The position numbers and the translations under genes are program-made. Below, one piece after another: positions 1 through 6,904 of a stretch of DNA of 17,157 bases. The notes beneath the pieces are model-generated. The model saw only the letters and a program-made list of their open reading frames with translations, searched no databases and was not told the origin of the DNA. Origin of the DNA: Proteiniphilum sp. (GTDB lineage: Bacteria > Bacteroidota > Bacteroidia > Bacteroidales > Dysgonomonadaceae); the NCBI GenBank assembly GCA_031255275.1, contig JAIRSV010000029.1, positions 1 through 17,157 of the forward strand, written 5' to 3'. Numbering within the stretch: position 1 is the first letter of the stretch; each line of letters opens with the position of its first letter.

Positions 1-89
1 TGGGGTAATATGACAATATGTCGGTGTTAGTTTGCGGCGCTCACGTCGTTCACGCCGCGCGTGTAACCCGGAAAAAGCAATAATGAACG

Positions 90-108
90 GGCAGGCAAGC
101 CTTGCCCT
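90..108. repeat. Short palindrome, GGGCA/TTGCCC type (copy 1)
   Basis: An imperfect inverted repeat reading GGGCAGGCAAGCCTTGCCC. It differs from the module at 256-276 by only a few positions, so the two look like copies of one hairpin family inside the same repeat cluster. Function unknown. Confidence 0.6.
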
Positions 109-183
109 GAAGAAGCGGAAAAATCCGTATCCGGAGCGCGATAGCGCGACCCCCCCTCTTATGTGTCAATGTGATAATGTGGA

Positions 184-243
184 GAAAACTAGCTCGGGGA
201 GCGCCGGAGCGGCAAGGGGCGGGAGCACCCGCCCCGACGAGCG
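184..243 (-). repeat. 60-bp palindromic element, copy A (inverted)
   Basis: The reverse complement matches the 60-bp element at 398-457 with five mismatches. It keeps the GC-rich hairpin (GGGGCGGG, loop TGCT, CCCGCCCC) and the CTAGTTTTC end. The second hairpin has one C-C mismatch here (CTCCGG facing CCCGAG). It is the only copy in this orientation, so the cluster is a mixed head-to-head arrangement like that of REP-type palindromic elements. That comparison is structural only. Confidence 0.85.
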
Positions 244-255
244 ATAAAGAAAACA

Positions 256-276
256 GGGCAAGGCATGGCCTTGCCC
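256..276. repeat. Short palindrome, GGGCA/TTGCCC type (copy 2)
   Basis: A perfect 9-bp stem GGGCAAGGC / GCCTTGCCC with a 3-base loop ATG. It is related to 90-108. It lies between the inverted 60-bp copy and the hairpin at 294-310. No T-tract follows it on either strand, so it does not look like a terminator. Confidence 0.65.
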
Positions 277-293
277 GTACATTATATATATGG

Positions 294-310
294 CCGTCGC
301 GTAGCGACGG
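294..310. repeat. Short palindrome CCGTCGC-GTA-GCGACGG
   Basis: A perfect 7-bp stem with a 3-base loop. A weaker relative, GCGCGATAGCGCG, lies near 137-150. Both belong to the mosaic of GC-rich hairpins in this gene-free region. Function unknown. Confidence 0.6.
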
Positions 311-397
311 TATGTTGGTAGAGCAATCACATAAATCACATAAATCAGAAGAATCACAGTGCAGACAATTAATAAAGAAATCGCTTAATAAAGAAAT

Positions 398-457
398 CGT
401 TCGTCGGGGCGGGTGCTCCCGCCCCTTGCCACTCGGGCGATCCCCGAGCTGGTTTTC
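398..457 (+). repeat. 60-bp palindromic element, copy B
   Basis: Identical over 60 bases to the copy at 521-580. It contains two consecutive hairpins: GGGGCGGG (406-413) with CCCGCCCC (418-425), loop TGCT; and CTCGGG (432-437) with CCCGAG (443-448), loop CGATC. The 15-base end CCCCGAGCTGGTTTT (442-456) is duplicated head to tail at 457-471. This suggests slippage or a modular end. Confidence 0.9.
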
Positions 458-520
458 CCCGAGCTGGTTTTTTCCGCTTCTAAACATCTTCACATCAACA
501 CATCATCACATTGAATTTTT

Positions 521-580
521 CGTTCGTCGGGGCGGGTGCTCCCGCCCCTTGCCACTCGGGCGATCCCCGAGCTGGTTTTC
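521..580 (+). repeat. 60-bp palindromic element, copy C
   Basis: An exact 60-base match to copy B with the same two hairpins (529-548 and 555-571). The sequence diverges directly on both sides, so the 60 bases mark the unit boundaries fairly sharply. Unlike copies B and D, it lacks the duplicated CCCCGAGCTGGTTTT tail. Confidence 0.9.
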
Positions 581-640
581 TCCTTCTTCACTTCTAAAAA
601 AACATTTTCAACTGTCAACTTTCCACTGTCCATTGATGAA

Positions 641-677
641 GCCCCTTGCCGCTCCGGCGCTCCCCGAGCTGGTTTTC
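641..677 (+). repeat. 60-bp palindromic element, copy D (5'-truncated)
   Basis: Only the last 37 bases of the element are present, from GCCCCTTGCC to CTGGTTTTC. The first hairpin is lost. The internal sequence (GCTCCGGCGCTCC) follows the variant of copy A, not copies B and C, so at least two subtypes are mixed here. Its 15-base end (662-676) is repeated imperfectly at 677-691, with two mismatches. Confidence 0.8.
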
Positions 678-777
678 CCCTAACTGGTTTTCTCTACTGC
701 TCGACTTCTCAGAAAAACCATGACACGGAATGGATTACTTAATTTTCATGCGTTTGCCCTGGATTTCCACTCACACT

Positions 778-809
778 CTTGGAAATGCGAACTTTTTCAC
801 GTAGTTTTG
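778..809 (+). promoter_or_regulatory. Bacteroidota-type promoter for the GH88 gene
   Basis: The -7 box TAGTTTTG (802-809) fits TAnnTTTG and is followed by C. A -33-like CTTG (778-781, consensus TTTG) lies 20 bases upstream, within the known 19-22 spacing. Transcription would start near 814, giving a leader of about 24 bases before the ATG at 838. Confidence 0.6.
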
Positions 810-837
810 CCGCTTCAATCACTTAAAAATAACTGCA

Positions 838-2061
838 ATGAAAACTTTAACAGTATCATTTTTCTTAATCACAACTCTTTTGTTACAGTCGTGCGGAACG
901 GAAAAGACGCGAGACACCGTCGCCGAAAACTTCGATTTCGCAGCACGTCAGCTGCTTTATGCCGTGGAGCTGACGGAGCAAATAACAGGTAACGGTACGG
1001 ATGATTCGCAGCCGGAGACAGGCCGGAAGCCGCTAAGCCCGAGGACGGCGGGAGAAGACGGATCACTCATACTGGTTCCCGCCTACGACTGGACCAGCGG
1101 CTTCTTTCCCGGAGAACTCTGGTTCATGTATGAATACACCGGAGACCCTCACTGGGAAGAACTTGCCGTGCGATTCACCTCACCCCTCGAAGGGCAGAAG
1201 CTGAACAGAGGTACCCACGACCTCGGATTTATGATATACAACAGCTTCGGCAACGGCTTTCGCCTGTCGAAGAGAGCAAATTACCGGGAAGTCATCCTGG
1301 AAGCCGCCCGCTCGCTGGCCTCGCGATACAAGCCGGAAGCAAAAGTCATCCGTTCGTGGGATTATACCCGCAACACCTGGCAGTGCCCGGTGATCATAGA
1401 CAATATGATGAATCTCGAACTGCTGTTCAAAGCCTTCAGCGAGAGCAGCGACTCCACCTTCTATCACATTGCCGTAAACCACGCGAACACGACAATGAAA
1501 AATCACTTCAGAGAAGACTACAGCACCTGGCACGTAATAGATTACGACACGATAACCGGAGAGATACGCCACCGCAATACCCACCAGGGATACGCCGACG
1601 GCTCCACCTGGTCACGCGGAGAAGCCTGGGCGCTGTACGGATATACGATGACCTATCGCGAGACGGGAGATGAAACCTTTCTCATGCAGGCGCGAAATAT
1701 AGCCGAATTCATTTTCACCCACCCCCGCCTGCCGGAAGACCTGATCCCCTACTGGGATTATGACGCACCCGGAATTCCCGACGAACCCCGAGATGTCTCC
1801 GCCGCCGCCATAACCGCGTCCGCCCTCTATGAGCTGAGCCAGTACGGAGGCGAGAAGGCCGCAGAGTACAGGAGTCGCGCCGACACGATAATCGAAAACC
1901 TGACAGATAATTACAGAGCAGCGTTACACTCCGGCGCGGGATTTCTGCTGTTACACAGCACGGGAGCCAAATCGCTCAATTCGGAAATAGACGTACCCCT
2001 TGTTTACGCCGATTACTATTTCCTCGAAGCGCTGCTGAGAAAAAAGAACCTCGGCGGGTGA
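838..2061 (+). CDS. GH88-family unsaturated glucuronyl hydrolase, lipoprotein
   Basis: Predicted to hydrolyse unsaturated uronic acid residues from oligosaccharides made by polysaccharide lyases (glycoside hydrolase family 88). The 407 residues begin with a signal peptide and lipobox L16-Q-S-C19, so the enzyme should be a lipoprotein in the periplasm or outer membrane. Family landmarks are DWTSGFFPG (84-92), HDLGFM (127-132) with candidate catalytic Asp128, IDNMMNLELLF (187-197) with the second candidate Asp188, and HQGYADGSTWSRGEAWALYG (249-268). Length fits the family. The ATG at 838 is chosen because it gives the complete lipoprotein signal. No SusC/SusD pair, lyase or regulator lies next to it, so it is not inside a recognisable polysaccharide utilisation locus here. 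The exact substrate (glycosaminoglycan, ulvan or other) cannot be told from sequence. Confidence 0.92.
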   Translation: MKTLTVSFFLITTLLLQSCGTEKTRDTVAENFDFAARQLLYAVELTEQITGNGTDDSQPETGRKPLSPRTAGEDGSLILVPAYDWTSGFFPGELWFMYEYTGDPHWEELAVRFTSPLEGQKLNRGTHDLGFMIYNSFGNGFRLSKRANYREVILEAARSLASRYKPEAKVIRSWDYTRNTWQCPVIIDNMMNLELLFKAFSESSDSTFYHIAVNHANTTMKNHFREDYSTWHVIDYDTITGEIRHRNTHQGYADGSTWSRGEAWALYGYTMTYRETGDETFLMQARNIAEFIFTHPRLPEDLIPYWDYDAPGIPDEPRDVSAAAITASALYELSQYGGEKAAEYRSRADTIIENLTDNYRAALHSGAGFLLLHSTGAKSLNSEIDVPLVYADYYFLEALLRKKNLGG

Positions 2062-2164
2062 GAACATTCGCCTCCGTTCCGGATCGGATTTCAGGGAAGA
2101 GTAACAACGATGCTCAGGGAAGAGCAGCGCAGGCAGGGTGAATGGCACCCGAATAACACGCAAC

Positions 2165-2199
2165 GAAAAAAAGACCGGCACCCTCACGGCGCCGGTCTT
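2165..2199 (-). terminator. Rho-independent terminator of the minus-strand lipoprotein gene
   Basis: The stem AAGACCGGC (2171-2179) / GCCGGTCTT (2191-2199) has an 11-base loop. On the minus strand it is followed by a run of Ts (complement of the A-run 2165-2172). It lies about 50 bases past the stop of the minus-strand gene at 2253. The plus-strand side lacks a T-run, so it is a weak terminator at best for the converging GH88 gene. Confidence 0.75.
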
Positions 2200-2252
2200 C
2201 CACTCTATTCACGGATTCTATTTATCAAATAGACACTAACTGTAAATCAATA

Positions 2253-3605
2253 CTATTGGGTCACCGGGAAATAAATGTTCCCATGCCGCCGGGGAGTATC
2301 AGCCCCATTCTCCCTGACCACATCAAACCACTCCGGATAGCTCGTCGCCGCGTCGCTATGCGTAACCGTAATCGCGTTCTCGCCGAAGGTATACCCCTTC
2401 GCGGGCGTCAGCGTTATGAAAGCCCGGTACTGCACACCTTGCCTGAAAAAACCCTCTTCCACCCTGTCGGAGAATCCAACTTCAGAATAATACCATAATA
2501 CCTCTGCGGAACAGTAATCACCATTCTCCCCCGCAACCGTAAAACTCAAGGGTGGAAAAATACCCGCCACCGGCATGGAAATGAAGTCAGTCAGGTCGAT
2601 GGAATTTATCTCCTCCTCCCTGTCCATACCGGTGCCCATACCGGTTTCCGGGAAGGTGAGGGTACAGACAATCACCTTCGCCGCGTTGCTGTTGCCATAC
2701 TTCACATCCGCTTTATCGTGCCGGATGCCCCCGTCAGTGAGCACAAAGGAATAACCCTCTTTGGCCGTCACCGTCACCGTCGCCGTATACTTCATGCCAT
2801 TCTTAAAGGCACCATTCCCGGTAGCCGTCGCATCCGGATCCCACACCACGGTGCCCGAGTATTTGGACGATTCGAAGGAAGATACGGGCAGCTCCCCCGC
2901 CTCCGGCTGAGGAACCCGGAGAGTAAGGTCTATCGTCTCATTGATCTCCGCCTCCGGCGCGTACTTCGGAATAGAGATGGAACCTCCGCCCACAAAAGTA
3001 AGCTCATAATTCGTCCCCACCTGCTTGCAGTCGCTGAAGACAGCCTTCAGCGGAACCTTCAGCGGCATGGCGCTGAGCAGGTTCTTGGTAATCCGCTTGT
3101 TATACAGTATTTCCCACTTGCCGGTTCTCTTGTTTATCTGTATTATCGGCACGAAGCTGCTCTCGCCCGCCACGCTCGCCACGGGGATACGTCTTCCGTC
3201 AGAGTCCAGCAGCCAGCTGCCGTCCACCGTCCAGTAATACCTGCTATCACCGTCATACAGCTTGATACCAATCAGCGGCGTATATCCGGCGTCCTCCTCG
3301 TTATCCTCCGCACCGGGGACATCTTGGGTGATTTTTATCGGCAATTGCTTCTCAAGGTAGAACCAGGTATACATGTATTCGTCATCCGAATCGGGATCGT
3401 AAGCATCCTTTACCTCCGTAACACGAACACCATCCTGCACCGCCTGCACTATTTCCTGCAGCGCGCGGATGTTCTCGTTAGCCACCCTCTGCCACTCCTT
3501 AAACTTTTCCATGTTGCTGGAAATATCCTCAGTGTCAGACATACACGCCGACGTGCACAGCATCGTCGCGATCATCACAAGTATAAAATTCAACATCCTC
3601 ATCAT
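2253..3605 (-). CDS. Surface lipoprotein with PL29-N/DUF4988-like N-terminus and repeated beta domains
   Basis: A 450-residue protein with a signal peptide ending in a lipobox-like T-S-A-C (Cys21). The first part (about 24-65) is helical, possibly coiled coil. It is followed by a region rich in W/Y/G with GIKLYDGDSRYYWTVDG (113-129) and a WEILYN segment (164-169). This resembles the DUF4988/PL29-N domain of Bacteroidota lipoproteins; the match is from memory of the pattern. Two copies of a beta module follow (about 250-290 and 365-418), each with a YTATVTVTAKEGYSF / YRAFITLTPAKGYTF core. Such modules occur in spirochaete and Bacteroidota surface proteins. No catalytic motif is visible, so a binding or structural role is an inference. 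It begins with two consecutive Met codons. It lies 76 bases after the gene at 3682-4533 on the same strand, so the two are probably co-transcribed. Confidence 0.8.
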   Translation of the reverse strand: MMRMLNFILVMIATMLCTSACMSDTEDISSNMEKFKEWQRVANENIRALQEIVQAVQDGVRVTEVKDAYDPDSDDEYMYTWFYLEKQLPIKITQDVPGAEDNEEDAGYTPLIGIKLYDGDSRYYWTVDGSWLLDSDGRRIPVASVAGESSFVPIIQINKRTGKWEILYNKRITKNLLSAMPLKVPLKAVFSDCKQVGTNYELTFVGGGSISIPKYAPEAEINETIDLTLRVPQPEAGELPVSSFESSKYSGTVVWDPDATATGNGAFKNGMKYTATVTVTAKEGYSFVLTDGGIRHDKADVKYGNSNAAKVIVCTLTFPETGMGTGMDREEEINSIDLTDFISMPVAGIFPPLSFTVAGENGDYCSAEVLWYYSEVGFSDRVEEGFFRQGVQYRAFITLTPAKGYTFGENAITVTHSDAATSYPEWFDVVRENGADTPRRHGNIYFPVTQ

Positions 3606-3681
3606 CGTAAATCTTTGTTAAGTTATTAATAATACGAATAAACATTCGGCAATATGCGGGAATCCTCCCTCCGTCCGTTCC

Positions 3682-4533
3682 TCACGAGCGGAACTGATTT
3701 CTGTTACCCAGTTCAAAGTTCAGCCGGTCTATCTCCTGCCGCTGAAGCTCCGTCTCCCTCAGCTGCGCCTCGAAGTCCTCGTGATACTGACGATCGGCAG
3801 CCGCAGCGAAATCCTCATCATCAAGAGGTATGAAAAAGGGACGCTGCCTGCCGAATCGCGGAAGATCATCCTCATTTTTGAGAAACGAAGCTTTAATAAA
3901 GAACCTCTTTCCGCGCGAATTTCCCGGCAAACGGATACTGTTATACAGTCGTGCAGTAATCACGTGCAGTACCTCCGTCTTCTCGTCGTCCGCCGTGACG
4001 ACGACAAGCGCATTTTTCAAACCATGCGGCCATCCGTGCATCACCTGTTCGTCAGGCTCGTCTCCCGCCTGTTCGATGATCACCCTGATCGTTTTTTTAC
4101 CCACAACCGACACCCTCACCTCAGGCCTTGCATCATAAATTTTGATACGACCCACCTTTCCGGGCAGCAGAAAACCGAGCCGGTGAATATCTCCCGGTTT
4201 CAGCAGACCGGCCTCATACTCGTCATAAGCCCAAATCTTCATCTGCAGCAGACAGAAACCCACGGTCGACTTGAGGAGCGCATTGCGCAGCTGCCGGTCG
4301 GTACGCGAAGCGTTACTGCCCCTGCAGCGGACGATCAGTTCCCTCAACTGATCACGGCACTCCGTCACCTCCGCGAGCAGTTCAGGCGGGACCGACCACC
4401 CCGGCTGATGCTCCATAATACAGTTCACCAGGTTGTCGATATTGGTAAACTGATCATCTATCCCGCCGTGCCAGCGGCTAATGCTGTTCAAAAGACTTCC
4501 CGATGAACGGGTCTCTTTCATCGAATTTTTCAT
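3682..4533 (-). CDS. Uncharacterised 283-residue protein
   Basis: I do not recognise this protein. It has no signal peptide and no membrane segment. Residues 1-110 look helical (ELLAEVTECRDQLRELIVRC). The middle (about 125-220) looks beta-rich, with RIKIYDARPEVRVSVVGKK and NALVVVTADDEKTEVLHVI. The C-terminal 50 residues are strongly charged and probably helical (EAQLRETELQRQEIDRLNFE), a likely coiled coil. The overall plan recalls Bacteroidota proteins with a helical domain followed by a fibronectin-like beta domain, but no motif confirms it. The start at 4533 is preferred; a second in-frame Met five residues later is possible. It is first of a likely two-gene unit with the lipoprotein downstream. 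Functional linkage is unproven. Confidence 0.7.
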   Translation of the reverse strand: MKNSMKETRSSGSLLNSISRWHGGIDDQFTNIDNLVNCIMEHQPGWSVPPELLAEVTECRDQLRELIVRCRGSNASRTDRQLRNALLKSTVGFCLLQMKIWAYDEYEAGLLKPGDIHRLGFLLPGKVGRIKIYDARPEVRVSVVGKKTIRVIIEQAGDEPDEQVMHGWPHGLKNALVVVTADDEKTEVLHVITARLYNSIRLPGNSRGKRFFIKASFLKNEDDLPRFGRQRPFFIPLDDEDFAAAADRQYHEDFEAQLRETELQRQEIDRLNFELGNRNQFRS

Positions 4534-4881
4534 TTAGTTTAATTTTTGACATTCTAAATCTGTTTCGGCAAATATCACATTCGGGAACCTGTTTTTTTAA
4601 ATAATTTTATTGCGAAGGTGACACGCCTCAAAGCGCCTTACAAAGGTATAAGCTTCATTCGGTATATCCGTTGTCAAAAAATCCTTTTTTTTTGTCAAAA
4701 AGCCCGCGCTATTCCCGCAAAAAAAGGAACCAACTCCGGAAGCCGGTTTCGGGGAAATAATTCTCGAAAATTAACAGAATTGAAAGGCCAAATCGAAGGG
4801 TTTAACCCCGCATATTTTTCCATTAAAAATCAAAAATGTGAAAAAATAGAAGCGAATAGGATCTAATCGCTAATTTAGTAT
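4534..4881. other. AT-rich divergent spacer without a gene
   Basis: About 350 bases between the minus-strand unknown gene and rnpB. It is rich in A and T runs, for example near 4676-4693 and 4719-4728. An 82-codon open frame at 4618-4866 has no recognisable features and lies directly in front of rnpB; I do not regard it as real. The spacer probably holds the promoter of the minus-strand pair (candidate at 4641-4648) and that of rnpB. Confidence 0.6.
4641..4648 (-). promoter_or_regulatory. Candidate -7 box for the minus-strand gene pair
   Basis: On the minus strand this reads TACCTTTG followed by T, a full match to TAnnTTTG. A TTTG is present upstream but at 26 bases, longer than the usual spacing. 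A start near 4636 would give a leader of about 100 bases before the ATG at 4533. Confidence 0.35.
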
Positions 4882-4890
4882 TACTTTTGC
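4882..4890 (+). promoter_or_regulatory. -7 box of the rnpB promoter
   Basis: TACTTTTGC is a full match to the Bacteroidota -7 consensus and is identical to the box of the tRNA-Pro gene in this window. No clear TTTG is seen at the -33 position. It places the RNA start close to 4894-4896, which is exactly where the RNase P P1 helix begins. Confidence 0.65.
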
Positions 4891-4893
4891 AGC

Positions 4894-5256
4894 CGCAGCA
4901 GGTCGGTTTGTCGCTGCGGCGCCAAGTCGCGGAGGAAAGTCCGGGCAACGCAGAGCGCCATACTTCCTAACGGGAAGCCATTCGCAAGGGTGGATAAACG
5001 TAACAGAAAACAACCGCCGCGGCCCAGTGAAGGTCGGGGTAAGGGTGAAAAGACAGGGTAAGAGCCTGTCGGGCGCTGCAGCGATGCAGCGCGCCGTACG
5101 TTTTTATGGGTTGCAAGGCCATGTACACCGGCATCCGAGGGTTGCTCGCCCGACGCCGGGGGGTAGGCCGCTAAAGGGAAGCGGCAACGCTTTTCCGTAG
5201 ATAAATGACAAACGTCCGATTCATCGGAACACAGAACCCGGCTTACAGACCTGCTG
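4894..5256 (+). ncRNA. rnpB: RNase P RNA, bacterial type A
   Basis: The catalytic RNA that trims the 5' ends of tRNA precursors. The diagnostic 5' conserved block GGAGGAAAGTCCGGGC is at 4932-4947, and the matching 3' block ACAGAACCCGGCTTA is at 5231-5245. The terminal P1 helix is a perfect 9-bp pairing of CAGCAGGTC (4896-4904) with GACCTGCTG (5248-5256), which fixes both ends. The internal AGGGTGAAAAGACAGGGTAAGAG block (about 5042-5064) is also typical. Eight Ts (5257-5264) follow P1 directly, so P1 plus this T-run may act as the terminator. Length (about 363) fits type A RNAs. Confidence 0.95.
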
Positions 5257-5294
5257 TTTTTTTTCAGACTGCTTTTTCAAGAAAACAGGACGTC

Positions 5295-6857
5295 ATGGCG
5301 AGGAAAAGAAAAAGATACGAACCGGAAGAGGAAAGGCCCGGCCGGCTTGAGCGGTTGAGGATCAGAATAAAGACACTGATCCTTTTCCTCTCTTACGGCA
5401 TCTGGCGCCAGAATCCCGAAACGCTCTCGGGCAAGAAAAACATCCTGTATGACGCGATAAAGACGATCATGCTCACCGTCCGGAACGTGCAGGAACTGGA
5501 TATTGCCGCCAGTGCACGGTCACTCACATACAGGACGCTCCTCTCCATAGTACCGCTGCTTGCCATCATCTTCGCCATAGCCCGCGGGTTTGGCATCGAG
5601 AATATTATGGAGAGCAGCATCTTCAGTTTCATGCTGGGAGGCGGCCATCCCGGAGAGGCAGCTGTCGTGACGGACGCAACGAAACCCGACAGCGCGACAG
5701 CCGTCTTCGGAAGGACAGACGCGACGGACACCGTCAGCTATGAAGCGCACGAGACGGCTACCTTCCGCAATCTTTCCACCGGCGTCGCCGGCGACGGAGA
5801 GCTTTCGGCCGAAGAACGCACCCGCGAATTTCTCAACCTCCTGTTCCGGATCATCGACAATTCGCTCGAAGAGGCAAAGGGCGGCGGCCTGTTTGCCGGA
5901 ATAGGGATTCTGCTGTTCCTCTACACCGTCCTTATCCTCTTTAACGACATCGAGGGAAACCTCAACAAAATATGGCAGGTGAGCCGGGGAAGAGGCATCG
6001 GACGCAAGGTGACCGATTATACCTCAATGGTACTTTTCATGCCCGTCTTCTTTATCCTGGTCAACGCGCTGAACATTTTCAGCTATCCGCAGAACGATAC
6101 ACTCAAGATCATCTATATCCTCTATCCCTTCATCCCCCGCCTGCTGGACATTGTGCCCTTCGTGCTGATGATCCTTCTGTTCACGGCGCTCTACCGGTTT
6201 CTTCCCAATACGAAAGTGAAGTTCATGAACGCATTGATTGCGGGCATAATCGCGGGGACGGCATTTCAGTTCTTCCAGATGCTCTACCTCGGCGGACAGA
6301 TGTGGATTACCCGCTATAATGCCATTTACGGCACATTTGCGGCCATACCCCTTATGCTGCTGTGGATACAGATGTCGTGGTTCATCGTGCTGATCGGCGC
6401 CGAGGTCTCCTACGCAGTGCAGAACGTGCGGAAGTTTTCGTTCGAGAAGGAGACGCGCCATATCAGCCGCCGCTACAGAGATTTCTTCACGCTGATGATC
6501 GCTTCGGAGATTGTCCAGCGTTTTGCCGACGAGAAGCCGCCGCTCACGGCCGACCGTATATCGGTGAGGTGCAAGGCGCCCGGACGGCTTACCAACGATA
6601 TTCTGGATCAGCTGGTGGAGTTGAAGATCATTTCGGTGACCCCTTCGGAAGACGATGAGCGTGTACCGGCATTCCAGCCCGCCGCAGACATCAGCCTGAT
6701 CACGGTGAACCGGTTAATCTCCCGGCTGGACGAACAGGGTTCGGAAGACTTCATGATCGACATAGCGGGGAATTTTCACGAACACTGGAAGGCGCTGCTG
6801 AACACCCGCAAGGGTCTCCACAACGGGAGCGGCGATCTCCTGCTGAAAGATCTCTGA
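5295..6857 (+). CDS. YihY/BrkB-family inner-membrane protein
   Basis: A polytopic membrane protein of the YihY/virulence factor BrkB family (UPF0761), whose molecular function is not established. The start is set at ATG 5295 (MARKRKRYEP), preceded by AGGA. An in-frame ATG at 5205 lies inside rnpB and is rejected. Family landmarks are RSLTYRTLLSIVPLLAIIFA (76-95) in the first membrane segment and YGTFAAIPLMLLWIQMSWFI (345-364) followed by VLIGAEVSYA. Hydrophobic segments lie near 82-100, 199-216, 243-262, 284-302, 313-332 and 348-370. Residues about 115-178, between the first two segments, form a low-complexity Asp/Thr/Ala/Gly-rich stretch. This looks like an insertion and makes the protein (520 residues) longer than the usual 300-450. 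The C-terminal 130 residues are soluble and may form a winged-helix-like domain. Confidence 0.88.
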   Translation: MARKRKRYEPEEERPGRLERLRIRIKTLILFLSYGIWRQNPETLSGKKNILYDAIKTIMLTVRNVQELDIAASARSLTYRTLLSIVPLLAIIFAIARGFGIENIMESSIFSFMLGGGHPGEAAVVTDATKPDSATAVFGRTDATDTVSYEAHETATFRNLSTGVAGDGELSAEERTREFLNLLFRIIDNSLEEAKGGGLFAGIGILLFLYTVLILFNDIEGNLNKIWQVSRGRGIGRKVTDYTSMVLFMPVFFILVNALNIFSYPQNDTLKIIYILYPFIPRLLDIVPFVLMILLFTALYRFLPNTKVKFMNALIAGIIAGTAFQFFQMLYLGGQMWITRYNAIYGTFAAIPLMLLWIQMSWFIVLIGAEVSYAVQNVRKFSFEKETRHISRRYRDFFTLMIASEIVQRFADEKPPLTADRISVRCKAPGRLTNDILDQLVELKIISVTPSEDDERVPAFQPAADISLITVNRLISRLDEQGSEDFMIDIAGNFHEHWKALLNTRKGLHNGSGDLLLKDL

Positions 6858-6886
6858 CCCCCCCGAAGGTGAAAAAATATAATAAC

Positions 6887-6894
6887 TATCTTTG
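6887..6894 (+). promoter_or_regulatory. Candidate -7 box in front of mlaE
   Basis: TATCTTTG is a full match to TAnnTTTG, but no TTTG is visible at -33. Initiation would fall near 6899, only about six bases before the ATG at 6905. The transcript would be almost leaderless, or translation starts further in. Confidence 0.4.
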
Positions 6895-6904
6895 AGAAAT
6901 TTAC

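Larger units (their letters stand above)
1..837. other. Gene-free region filled with palindromic repeats
   Basis: I see no credible gene here. Open frames cross the region on both strands, but they read through the repeats themselves and give low-complexity Pro/Ala/Arg-rich translations such as APALPELVF. The content is a mosaic of inverted repeats: GCGGCG (34-39) facing CGCCGC (53-58); the hairpin modules at 90-108, 256-276 and 294-310; and four copies of a 60-bp element, annotated separately. Between them are AT-rich stretches with small direct repeats, for example a 15-bp TTAATAAAGAAATCG duplicated at 369-383 and 385-399. The last 60 bases hold the promoter of the following gene. Confidence 0.8.

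Noticed and set aside
50..683. Long open frames across the repeat cluster (minus 50-493, plus 171-683)
   Set aside because: They read through the palindromic repeats on both strands, give low-complexity translations that repeat with each DNA copy, and have no conserved domain.
2718..3629. 303-residue plus-strand open frame opposite the lipoprotein gene
   Set aside because: It is an Arg/His/Leu-rich antisense shadow with no domain; the minus-strand frame has a lipoprotein signal, repeats and a terminator.
4569..4576. Alternative -7 box GATATTTG on the minus strand for the gene at 4533
   Set aside because: The first consensus base is wrong and no -33 box is at a suitable distance; TACCTTTG at 4641-4648 is a better match.
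5205..5294. Upstream ATG for the YihY/BrkB gene at 5205
   Set aside because: It lies inside the 3' end of rnpB; the start at 5295 gives the family-like N-terminus.
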